Source of the DNA: Cymodocea nodosa | Lineage: Eukaryota; Streptophyta; Magnoliopsida; Alismatales; Cymodoceaceae | DNA: 64,000 nt | Direction of reading: 5' to 3' | Assembly: GCA_036874045.1 (NCBI GenBank) | Contig: CM072335.1 | Span: 14,404,001 to 14,468,000 of the forward strand | Shown here: positions 1-10,863 of the stretch, piece after piece | Numbering within the stretch: position 1 is the first letter of the stretch | Layout: each line of letters starts with the position of its first letter | Made by a program: the position numbers and the translations under genes | The notes under the pieces: model-generated | What the model was told of the DNA's origin: nothing | The model's database searches: none | What the model saw: the letters and a program-made list of their open reading frames with translations, nothing else

Positions 1-519
1 ATTTTTCATTTCTTTATAATTTTTCTTTTAATTTGTCTATATCTACTTACATTTTTACCTTAGATTCTTGCATTTATTCTAGCTTGACAAGTAGCAGGCG
101 GTTAGTTGAAGTTTGGAGTTTAGAGGTTGAAAGTTGGGTCTGTGTATTAGTAGGACCTTCTGAAGGTTGACAAGTAGCCCTTGAAATTTGAACATACTAT
201 AAATTTCCTGCATTTTTCTCCAATCTAAACGCCTACTAAAAAGTATATTAGAGGATTTATAGATCTTATATTTTTCATAAGCTTCTTCATTTCTAAAATA
301 CAGGGATAATTTTTTGTCTTAGGAAATTTGTTAGGTACAAGAGTGGGGGTTGGACAAATTTTTCCACTAGTCTTTGAATAATGTTTTCCACTTGTTTTGT
401 AAAACTTACTTCTCTATCTTCTTCTTCAATCACAAAAGGAGGTATTTCTATATACTCTATTTCTTCAAAATCATGTTCTTTATATTCTATTTCTAAATTT
501 TCTTCAATAATATCATCAT
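1..519 (-). pseudogene. Old Athila-type ORF1, C-terminal part
   Basis: Reading the minus strand from 519 towards 1, an acidic stretch (rich in E, D and I) is followed by N-E-E-A-Y-E-K-Y-K and then W-R-K-M-Q-E-I and F-K-F-Q-G-L-L. These match in order the start of the C-terminal ORF1 domain of E2 (29590-29750: Q-E-A-Y-T-K-Y-Q, W-D-G-M-Q-E-I, F-E-F-Q-G-L-L). It is therefore ORF1 of an older relative of the elements in this window. Its upstream half lies at 38859-40053, on the other side of E1, and the gene runs off the window edge. It is broken. Function unknown; the family is known only as ATHILA ORF1 / plant transposon protein. Confidence 0.7.
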
Positions 520-524
520 CCATT

Positions 525-2508
525 TGTTTAGAATGAAAAGTGCATAATATTAACGATTAAATGATGGTTAATTACATATTATTTAGCTTATCATACAAGA
601 ATTAAGCCATTATGTTATAATTATACTGTTATATGCTTTAATGAAAGAATCTACATAATTTCAGGAAATTAATGTTAATTAAGTATATTTTTGAACTATC
701 GATAAGTTGCAGGTTTTTAATTCTTAAGTATCTGAATTTTCTTTTATTTTGGAGAGTTACATTTTATGTACCAGAAATTTTTGTTTTAAATGCTTAAAGA
801 ATATTTTATTATTTCCTGTAGTACACGTGTTGTAACCTTAATGCATGACTTAAGTAAATTTTCAGTAAGTTATCTGCTAACTATCTGAAATGTGCTTGAG
901 CATTAGATAGTTAGGTTTGCAAGTATCCGAAATATCTGAACTAATTAAGTTAGAATTATGCACGTATTAAATTTGAATGCTTTATTACGTCACGTGAATT
1001 GCACATGTATAACTCATTAAGTTAGCATAACTATATGCATTTAGTTACTTGAATATACACTAAGGTAACGTGTTGTGTTAGTAGCTTATAAGTTATTTCT
1101 TTATTGCACATGTTTTATAGTTAAATCAACGAAGTAATTCCATTGAGTTAGTTGTAACTCCATGGACTATTTATTTTCTAATATACCACTGTAGTAGTTG
1201 TAGAAACAGGAAACTCAAAGGAAAATCACAATTACACATATCACGTAGAAATTCACTCGTGGAATGAAGAAGAAATCACTATCGTTGATATGAATGAAGG
1301 AAATTTAATTGATCATCTAAGCAGAAGCAATTACTATTGAAAGAAATATAAAAGAAGAGGAGAAAGATGAATAAAAAGTGTGTGTGTAGAGGTGGAAAAC
1401 CGTGCTAACTACAGGAAGCGTCGAAAATTCCCTGAAGCTCCACACCACCACCAAAATCACCAACCATCAGAGGTCTATGAGGATACTTTCCTGATGTCAA
1501 GTCGATTCCAAGCCAAACATGGTGACTGACAACCACAATGAGGAGTGATTATGTTGCGGGAAGGGAAACCTTTTTCACCAAGCACTGACTCATATCTCAA
1601 GAGACTATAAAGCTTCTAGCCTTGGTTTTGGGTTGATGCCAGTATGCTGAAGAGGAGATCATTTTATAATTCTTGATTCGCGATTCTATAGGGAGAGGAG
1701 GCAAGATTGTAAGTGATTAAGTTTTCAGTGGTGTAATCACGTCGCATGTAGTGATGGAAGTTTTTACTATCGATAGAGATTTTTACATTTCACCTTTCAT
1801 TCATCTTCAGGAACATATCAAAACAAAAATACCAAAAACAACAAATTATCTATGTTTACATTAGTATTAAAGTGTTGTATTGTTTGTTTTGTATCGTGAT
1901 TAATGTTATCATTGTCAGTATTGTGAATGTTTTATATTTGTTTGATTCAAAAAAATAGAAAATAGTTTTATTGTTTATTGAAATTGATTTATTCCAGATA
2001 CTTAAAAATTTTAATGATTATTATTTGAAATATCTGAATGTTAGTATTGCTTAATGACAAATCTAATATCAACTAACATTAAAAAGCTTAATTGATGTTA
2101 TTTACGTTTTGTAGAACCGTCCAATGGTTGGCTGAATTCCTTTGTGAATTGCAGTATTTAATTGAAAAGGTAGGCTCGTGGAGTTAACTTAAGTCCATGA
2201 GTTTAGTCCGTTGAGTTAACCATAACTCCACGAACTAAGTCTGTTGTGTTAACTGTAACTCAACAAAGTACTTAACTTAACACATATAAACTCCAATAAA
2301 AAAATCAGAACAATACACAATTCTTACTCAATCTCTATGGGATCGACCTATACTTGCACACAAATACAATATACACTATGCACTTGTAGTTAAAAAATAA
2401 ATTCAACTTAATATCTAATTTGTGTGAAAGGTTGTTTGTTTACTTCTAAAAGTAATTATTGATATAAGCATAAAAACAAATCAAATAGAAGTTCACAATC
2501 AATAAATA
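525..2508 (+). repeat. E1 5' LTR (family A, about 1.98 kb)
   Basis: The LTR starts TGTTTAGAATG after the CCATT duplication and ends AATAAATA just before the primer site. Its partner at 36887-38853 ends AATAAACA. The U3 part contains CACGTG-type boxes (for example near 824 and 991) and the inverted repeats described in the findings. A TATA-like box lies near 1345. The U5 end holds the block with GATCGACCTATACTTGCAC that marks every family-A LTR here. No protein-coding gene is credible in it. Confidence 0.88.
1345..1354 (+). promoter_or_regulatory. TATA-like box of E1 5' LTR
   Basis: AATATAAAAG followed by a purine-rich leader. The same box, with small changes, occurs at the equivalent place in all family-A LTRs (for example near 34430 in E2's 3' LTR). 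It is the likely RNA start region, dividing U3 from R. Confidence 0.5.
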
Positions 2509-2515
2509 AGTTTTC

Positions 2516-2533
2516 TAGCGCCGTTACTGAGGA
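2516..2533 (+). other. E1 primer-binding site (tRNA-Asp type)
   Basis: TAGCGCCGTTACTGAGGA, a decayed form of the Athila primer site TGGCGCCGTTGCCGGGGA, complementary to the 3' end of tRNA-Asp. It lies 7 bp inside the 5' LTR. E2 at 22886 keeps a closer match. Confidence 0.8.
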
Positions 2534-2614
2534 TTGAGAAGTTAAGCAACTGTGAGTGCTATTTTATTTTAATAGCAAAGGGAGTGTTGTGTGTTTTATT
2601 TTATAATTAAGAGT

Positions 2615-5600
2615 ATGGCATATGCTTATGCTCAAAGATTTCTAAAACCTATAGTTAGCATATGTGAATTCTGCAATTTGGAGGTTATGACATCTCTAAT
2701 TGTTTGAAATTGAGACGATTGCAAATGGTTAGATCACATGAACAACAAATGAATTATATTCAATATAATAAAGCGGAGTATAAGTATACTATAGTTTACC
2801 CAACTAATAGTCAGTTTAGAATGTGTAATATGTTGAGCGACAAGGAAGTTTGGGATAGGTATGATAAATTGGAGCGTAGCCTAGACCAAAACATGGACAA
2901 ACTAGAACAATACATGTGTCAGTAACAAGAAGTCAACCAATTAAACTATAGGGAAGAATATTCAGAACCTAAAATTGATATCATATACGAAACTAAAAAA
3001 ACAACAATGAAAATTGATCAAAATTTGAATGCAATGAGATTAGATGATCTGGAAAGAAAACTAAAAGCATTGGATGAGTTTACAATGAAAACTTTAATGT
3101 TACAGATTTGCATAATTTGCAAGACATATAGAAAAAGAGAATACCAATGCAATAGAATTTAAAGAATGTAAGTTAAAACTAAAAACTCTTGAAGATCGAA
3201 ATTATGAAAATGAACTACAAGAACATCCTAAAAGTAATGAAAATCTAGAAGATGTATGTATAACATTAAGATCTGGAACTGATATACCACCAAGAATTCA
3301 AAAAGAAAGTGATATGAAGGTGGATAAGAAAAAATTCAAAATGAAAATGAAAATGTAATATCTGAACACCTAGAAATCAATGAAGAAAAATCTGAAAATG
3401 AGACTAAAAATGATCAAATAAATGAAATGAAAGAAAAAGAATCTTGTAAATCACAATCATTAGCACCCAATCCTGAAAGATTACAACAAACATTTCCTGA
3501 AAAATAAGAAAAAATTAGAGAAATTTTTGAAAAAGTACAAGTTAACATTCCTTTGTTAGACTTATTGTAGAAAATGCCACCTTATACTAAATTTCTTAAG
3601 GATTGGTGTATTAAGAAAAGAGAGCAAAAAGTTTTAAGGAAAGTATTTTTAGCTGAGCAAAGTAGTTCTCTATTTCTGTCACAAATTCCTAAAAGTTATC
3701 TGATCTTGAAATCCCTATTATATCATGCACCATAGGAAATACCATTCTAGAAAGGACCTTAATAGACCTAAGTGTAGGTATAAATGTTATGCTGAGTGAT
3801 ATATTTGCATTCTTAGGATTAGAAGGTTTTAATCTCTACTAGGACTGTTATTCAATTAGTTGATAGAAGTATAAGATACCCTAGAGGAAAAATAGAGGAT
3901 GTCCTAATTAAAATCAAAAACTTCATATATCCTATTAATATTGTGATTTTGGATTCTCAACAAATGAAGCATCAGAATCATGATATATTTTTAATTTTGG
4001 GGAGGTCATTCTTAGCAACATCAGGGGTTGTTATAAATTGTAAAACTAGAGTGATGAAGTTAGCATATGGTAATGAGGATACTCAATTAAACATTTTCAA
4101 ACCAGAAAAGTTTGAGGAGTTAGAAATGTCCTTACATACTATAGAGGATGAAGGAGTTTTTAGAGGATGAAGTAGTTTTTAGAGGATGAAGGAGATACGA
4201 TGATGATGTGATTCAAGAAGAACTAAATAGGCAACTAAATTCTAAAACTTTAGAAGTAAGTGAAAGCATAAATGTAGAAGGAGATCAAGAAGAGTTTAGT
4301 ATTGAAGATGAAAATGTTCAATTAGGAGCTCTAGCTTTTGATGGTTAACATTTAGATTTAAAACCTTTACCTCCTGAATTAACCTATATATTTTTGAAAG
4401 AAAAATGATCATGTCCAATCAGATTTAAAAGAGGATCAAATTTCTAAATTAAAAGATATAGTAAAAACTTATAAAGAAGCAATAGGATAGACTATGACTG
4501 ATATAAAAGCGTTAAGTGCAACTTTATGCTGTCACCATATATATTTAGAAGAGAATGCTAAATCAGTTAGAATTCCTAAGAGGAGATTAAATCCAAACCT
4601 TAAAGAAATATTCAGGAAGGAAATAATGAAATGGTTAGATAATGACATAATTTATCCAATTTCTGATAGCTTATCGGTTAGTCCAATCCATGTAGTTCTT
4701 AAGAAATCAGGATTAACAGTTATTAGGAATGAAAGTGAGGACTTGATACCTACTAGAATTCAATTAGGCTAGAGAGTGTGTATAGACTATAGAAAGCTGA
4801 ATGTTGTAACTAGAAAAGATCATTTTCTCTTACCTTTTATAGATCAAATGCTAGAGAAATTAGTAGGGCAAGAATATTTTTGTTTCCAAGATAGGTATTC
4901 AGGATATAATCAAGTTCTAGTAGCATTAGAGGATCAAGAGAAAACAACTTTCACATGTCCTAATGGAACTTATGCTTTTAAGAGAATGTCATTCAGATTA
5001 TGGAATGCACCAGCCACCTTTTAAAGGTGTATGTAGAGCATATTCACTAGAATGACTGAAGATTTTTTAGAAATATTTATGAATGATTTTATTATATATG
5101 GAACATCATATGAAGTGTGTTTAAACAATTTAGACCAAGTATTAAAACGTTGTGTGGAAAAAAATCTGGTTCTAAATTGGGAAAAATGTCACTTCATGGT
5201 TAAACAAGGAATAGTCTTAGGACATGTTTTAAAGAAAGGGTTGGAAGTAGATAAAGCTAAAATAAAAGTAATTTCTAATCTACCGGAACCTAAATTAGTA
5301 AAAGATATTACATCATTTCTAGGACATGCTAGATTTTATAGAAGATTTATTAAAGATTTTAGTAAAATAGCTAGACCTTTAACTAATCTATTAAAAGATG
5401 TCTCATTCAACTTTAATAAAAATTACAAAAAAGCATTTTTGAAGCTTAAGACTAACTTAATTTCAACTCCTATAATACAAGCACTTGATTGGAGCCATCC
5501 ATTTGAATTAATGTGCAATGCATCTGATTTTGTTGTAGGAGTAGTGCTGGGACAGAAGATAGAAAAATCTTCTAGAGTGATTCATTATACAAGCAAAACA

Positions 5601-6886
5601 TTAAATGATGCTCAAGTTAATTATACAACTACTGAAAAAGAGCTATTAGCTGTTGTATTTTCCTTAGAAAAGTTTAGATCATATCTAATTGGAGCTAAAG
5701 TGATATTATACACAGATTATTCAACTTTAAAATACCTGATAGCAAAGAAAGAGACTAAACCTAGATTGATTCGATGGATATTATTATTACAAGAATTTGA
5801 TCTAGAAATTAAAGATAAAAAAGGTTGTGAGAATGTAGTAGCAGATCATTTATCAAGATGACAAATAGAGAAATCAAACATTGAAATTAAGGATAATTTT
5901 CCTAATGAACAATTAATGATCATCAACACAATGCCTTGGTATGCAGACATAGTTAATTACTTAGTTACCAGTTTAACACCTAAGGATTGGAATAGACAGG
6001 ATAATAAATTGTTCTTTCAAAAGTAAAATATTATTATTGGGAAGACTCATACTTATTTAAGAAATGTCCTGATCTGGTTTTAAGGTGTATTCTAGAAACT
6101 GAATATCAAAGCATATTGTCTTTCTGCCATGACCAAGCATGTGGAGGGCATTTTGGTTCAAGGAAAACTGCTGCTCAAATTCTGCAATGTAGATTTTATT
6201 GGCCAACACTATTCAAAGATGCTCATAAATACTACTTAAGTTGTTTAAGATGTCAACAAATAGGAAGAATATCAAAGAGAAATATGATGCCTTTGAACCC
6301 TATTATTGAGGTTGAAATCTTTGATGTGTGGGGAATAGATTTTATGGGTCTATTTCCTACATCTAATCAATTTAATTATATATTGTTAGGGGTGGATTAT
6401 ATATCTAAATGGATAGAAGCTATTCCTACAAAAACTAATGACAACAAAGTGATAATACATTTTATAAGAATTAATATAATTGCCAGATTTGGAATACCTA
6501 AAGTTATTATTAGTGATAGAGGAACTCATTTCTGTAATAGAAGTTTTGAAGCCTTAATGAAGAAATATGGAGTAAATCACAAAATTACATTATATCATTT
6601 GCAAACAAGTGGACAAGTAGAAAGTGCAAATAAATAAATTAAGTTAATCTTAGAAAAAGTAGTAAATCTTACTAGAACAGATTGGGCTAATAGATTAATA
6701 GATGCACTTTGGGCTTATAGAACTACTTATAGGACAAGCTTATGTATGTCACCTTTTAGACTAGTATATGAAAAAAGTTGTCATTTACTAGTTGAAATTG
6801 AACATAAGGCTTATTGGGCATTAAAAACTCTGAACACTAATTTAAATCAAGAAGTAAGAGTAGAGGACTACTCAAGCTTTACTTAG
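2615..6886 (+). pseudogene. pol: E1 pol: zinc knuckle, protease, reverse transcriptase, RNase H, integrase
   Basis: The gene starts about 80 bp after the primer site at an ATG giving M-A-Y-A-Y-A-Q-R-F. It opens with a CCHC knuckle-like motif near 2663. Domains follow in normal Ty3/gypsy order: aspartic protease (about 3680-4130, L-A-Y-G-N-E-D), reverse transcriptase (about 4490-5390, with I-D-Y-R-K-L-N and the catalytic F-M-x-D region near 5085), RNase H (about 5500-5860, [10 protein letters not shown]), and integrase (about 6110-6680, H-D-Q-A-C-G-G-H-F, C-L-R-C-Q-Q, I-S-D-R-G-T-H-F, G-Q-V-E-S-A-N). It ends E-D-Y-S-S-F-T. The sequence is Athila-like throughout. No capsid domain precedes it; the capsid gene is at 10864. 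The gene has many breaks, roughly ten. Confidence 0.88.
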
Positions 6887-7596
6887 TAAGAAATTATCTA
6901 AATATTAAAAAAAAGACTTTTTTAAACTTAGTCATAGTTCAACCGAAAGAAATTATTTGTTTTACCAAAATATATATAAAAAGAAAAAATTGTTGCGGTT
7001 CAACCAACAAGATCCATCGGTCTGACCGAAACATAAAAACATAAAAAAAATATTGAGTAAAATGTTGATTTTACCGAGGCATAATATTGGTTCAACTGGT
7101 AGAAAAAAAGGTATTTAATTTCGATTCAATCAAGGAATATAACGATTTGATCGAAATTCTAAAATATTGAAAAATTAAGAGTCGGTTAGATTCGAAATTC
7201 TTCGGTCTTGATCGAATTAAAAATTATTATTATAAGTATATTCTTTTTTAGTTATAACTTTATAGGAAGTCCGTTGAGTTATGCTTAACTCAACGAACTT
7301 ACTCCGTTGAGTCTAGGATAAGTTAACAAACTTACTCTATTGAGTTAACTGTAACTCAACAGAGTACTGTAGTTAAGTCCACAAACTTAGTCCATGGAGT
7401 TAACCATAACTCCACGGAGAAGTGAGTGAGAGAGCGAGAGTTTATGCGGGAAAATGACTCGATTACCTTCCAAAAACTTAGGGTTTATTTATACTAAAAC
7501 ATAGGATTTGGGAGCATTATCTATAGAATCATTTATAACTTAGAACAATAGAGATCAGAGTGATTCCGTTCCATTCCGTCACACCACGAAGACAAG
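6887..7596 (+). promoter_or_regulatory. E1 pol-ORF1 spacer with putative ORF1 promoter
   Basis: Two blocks are visible. From 6930 to 7230 short units built on GGTTCAACCGA and TCGGTCTGACCGAAAC recur. From 7255 to 7425 come inverted repeats of the type CCGTTGAGTTA / TAACTCAACG and a CTCCACGG variant. Then, just before the ORF1 start, GAGAGAGCGAGAG, the E2F-like site GCGGGAAAA (7446-7454), a reversed telo-box TTAGGGTTT (7478-7486) and a TATA-like TTATTTATAC (about 7485-7494). The same order is kept in E2, EM and E3. That looks like an internal promoter for ORF1. Confidence 0.55.
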
Positions 7597-9817
7597 ATGA
7601 CGCTTAAGTTTTGGGAGGAAGTTGACACCATGAGATTTTTCAAAGAATCAGAAGAATGGCATACAAGACAAAAGATCAAGAACACGACAGGAAAAAGAAC
7701 TAGAAAAGGTAAAATTTGATATTTTCTACTAGAGGAAAGTTTTAGTAAATTTAGATATTAAAATACCTTAGATTGTGGAAATGAGGATTAAAGTAGCAAC
7801 AAAAGTTGCTGTAAATAGAGAGAAAAATAAGACTAAACAACGAGGTTGCCCTAGAATTAATCTGGCGCAAGTCATGACTTTGGTTTACAAGACATATTGC
7901 TAGACATGCCTAGTGGGAAATCTGGGAGCAACAAAGGAAGACAATTGAAGAACCAGTAGTAGAAATGCCGGCTATAACAATAGAACAAGCAAGATCTTCA
8001 GTTCCACTAACAGAACTATTACCATGAGTAACATTTGCTTAGCTAAGAACTGAAGAAGAAGACAAGGAGTTTGCTAGCTTAGTCAAAATGGCAAAAGACC
8101 AAGGAGATGAAGAAATGGCTATGGCCAAGGCACATATTCTGTATGATGCTATAAAGAAAAGGTGGGCTGAAGAAAAGTTAAGGGCCTAGTATAAAATTAA
8201 AGTTAAACAACATCAAGAAGCAGCTAGATTAATGGCTACAAAACAAATTGAAGCTGGTCCTTTGAGACTAGTAATTATAGAAAGAGTAAAACAGGAAGAG
8301 ATAGTACTTGTGGCTCAAGGGCCTGCAGAGCTTGTTTTTTTAGATTTAATCTCAATGGAGGAAGAGGAAGACCAGGCACACCTATTTAGAAGAAGGAAAG
8401 GAAAAGAGATAGTGCCTGAAGTTCTAGTAGAGATTAAACCTGAGCCTAGAATATTAGTAGGGCATGTAGAGCCCATTTTTGTGGATTTGCTATTTGAATC
8501 TGAGGAGGAGCAGAAACAGTAGTAGCAAGAGCAAAGAGAAGAAGAAAAACAGGCTGAAATTAATCTACAACCTGTATAAATAGAAGAAACTAAAGTTAGG
8601 GCTGAAGCTGATTTATCCGTAATTCCATCCCAATCTGCCATAGAATTAGAAAGAACAATGACAATGTAGATTGGTAGTCAGGAGGAAAAAGAAAGAGAAG
8701 AAACTGAAGAAGAAGCTAAACAAGAACATATGGAACAAGGAGAAAATGACTCAAAATATTCCACTAAAGAGGGAAAGACTCTTCAGCAAATTTTTGAGAG
8801 AATTCAAGAAAGAAGAGTGGAGAGTTCTGTCGGCTCTCCACCATAGATAAAAAGAGGAGATGAAATATAGGAATCTCCGGATCATTTCCAACAAGCTCAA
8901 GTTTAGCAAATTGAGGAAGAAATTCAAGAACAAACCCCTCTAGAGTAACAAATTCAAATTCCTGACCCGGTTGAAGCAACAGTTCTAAATGAAGTATACT
9001 TTTGGAGTTAAGAAGCATATAATAAATATCAAGAGATTAGGGGCTATGATATTATATATAATAGACCAGTAAACTAGGACGGTATGAATGACATTAAAGA
9101 ATTATTTGAGTTCCAAGGTCTACTACAATTTATTTCTCAATAGAGAGGGCATGCTGTATATGAAAATTAAGTGCCCTATTTTTATGCAAACATGAGAGAG
9201 GAAGAAGGAAATTTAATTTCTAACATGGAAGAAGTTAATGTACAGATAATGCCTTCTCCATAACATTGTTAGATTGAAAAATGAAGGGATAGAAATTTTG
9301 GAGAGCACAACTGTAGTCGAGTGGACAGAAAAAAGAAGAAGAAGAAGACAGTTTAGCTATCAATCCTGGTGTGCCATTATTAGATAGATTGAAGTACTTA
9401 AATGGTGAAACACACATGATAGCTAACATTTTGATTAAAAATGTCTACCAACGACAAGGTCATGATATTGAACTAAGTTAGTTTGTTAAATGGGCCACAT
9501 ATGCAGTTGTGAACAGAATTCAAGTTAATTGGTCTTCAGTTTTTATCTCCAAGTTGAGAGTAGCAAAGAAGAAACTATTTTATGGAGATCTAATTCTACT
9601 ACTGATGATAGATAATATTGACTTCACGAAATGAACATCCAAAAGGATAAGATCTAGAGCCATTTCAGTGAAGGAATACAAAAATTATAATGCTACAACT
9701 GTTGAGATAATTGGACCTTTTAGAGACATTATAGGAGCTGTTGAACGTATAAATCAATTGGAACAACAACTAGAAAAGCTCTAGAAGGAAATAGATGAAC
9801 TTAGGAGGAAGGACTAA
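7597..9817 (+). pseudogene. E1 ORF1 (ATHILA ORF1-like)
   Basis: Homology runs from an ATG (M-T-L-K-F-W-E) to a stop after L-R-R-K-D. An N-terminal charged, probably helical region (7597-7900) and a second helical stretch (about 8060-8270) are followed by a repeated motif: E-L-V-F-L-D-L-I-S then an acidic run (8328-8372), and E-P-I-F-V-D-L-L then acidic residues (8469-8510). Each is paired with a basic patch (R-R-R-K-G-K-E) or a glutamine-rich run. The C-terminal third (about 8960-9800) holds the conserved plant transposon domain (F-Y-A-N, F-x-F-Q-G-L-L). No signal peptide or membrane segment is visible, so it does not look like an envelope. It has roughly ten breaks. Role unknown. Confidence 0.75.
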
Positions 9818-10863
9818 TTGTATTATTTATCTACTTATATTGTATTGAAAACTATCTGACTGTATGTAAATGTAAACTATTTATATAAATGAATGTTTTA
9901 ATTTCAAATGTTTCTGAATTTGTGTAATTGTGAATGAATGATATAATTGAGAATTGTATTGAATTGAATATTATATAACTACTTAAAGATTTGCAGACTA
10001 TTTAAAAGATTTACAATTTTATTAATGACATGGTTAAATGCACGATGCTTAGATAATGTTTGAATATATCTGCATATTGAAAAGTAAAATGTAAATTCTA
10101 CATAATAGGAAATGAATTGTGAGTTAAATATGCATATAATGTTCAGATTTAAATGAGTTTAAGTTAGAACACTGCATTAATGAAATGTATTTAACTTTAA
10201 TTAAGTTGACAAAATGTAGAGAAAAAATATATAGAAGTTAATACAATGAATAAGTTTTAGAAAAATTTGCCAAAATGTTAACTCAACGAAGTAAGTCCGT
10301 TGAGTTAACCTTAACTCCACGAGGTCAATAATAAAAAATATAAGGTCACTCCGTTGAGTTAGATAACTCAACGAAGTTAGTCTGTGGAGTTAGCAAATAG
10401 GTAACGAAGCTAGTTTGTTGAGTATACTGTAACTCAACGAGGTTAGTTTAGAAATAGTAACTGAAGCTAGACCATTGAGTTAATTGTAACTCAACGAGGT
10501 TAGTTCGTAGATTAAGCTGAACGATTATTCTTTTAGCCACGAATGAAACTTTGTGGGTTTAGCGGTTACTGAAATTTGAAATTAAAAGTGAAACATGTAT
10601 CCATAAAAATAAGAACTATACTACACATTACAAGACATATTCTTGCAATGAGATTCATTTGCCTTATGGACGTGCATTATAAATATAGAACAGAATGTTA
10701 TTTACGAGTTACCAACACTTGAGGAAAGAAAAGAAAATTTGTTGGGGAACTAGAAGGAGAAGCAGTTGAGTCAACTTCATCTGTCATTAACTATTTACTG
10801 AAAACAAAGCATCAGACTAGTATGTAATTAATCTTCTACTATTTTACTTTATGTTAAGAATTT
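9818..10863 (+). promoter_or_regulatory. E1 ORF1-gag spacer with putative gag promoter
   Basis: There is no gene here. AT-rich sequence up to 10270 is followed by a dense cluster of inverted repeats (10279-10520: TTAACTCAACGAAG, CCGTTGAGTTAA, AACTCCACGAGG). Next comes the strong TATA box TATAAATATA at 10678-10687, preceded by a conserved CTTGCAATGAGATT. All of this recurs at the same place in E2 and E3. A leader of about 180 bases then leads to the capsid start. The gag gene was probably transcribed from here. Confidence 0.5.

Noticed and set aside
8315-8641. Serine- and cysteine-rich antisense reading frame
   Set aside because: Antisense shadow of the acidic ORF1 repeats; no family match and not conserved in other copies.
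10279-10520. CRISPR-like spaced short repeats
   Set aside because: The repeats are degenerate, inverted and unevenly spaced, in plant retroelement DNA.
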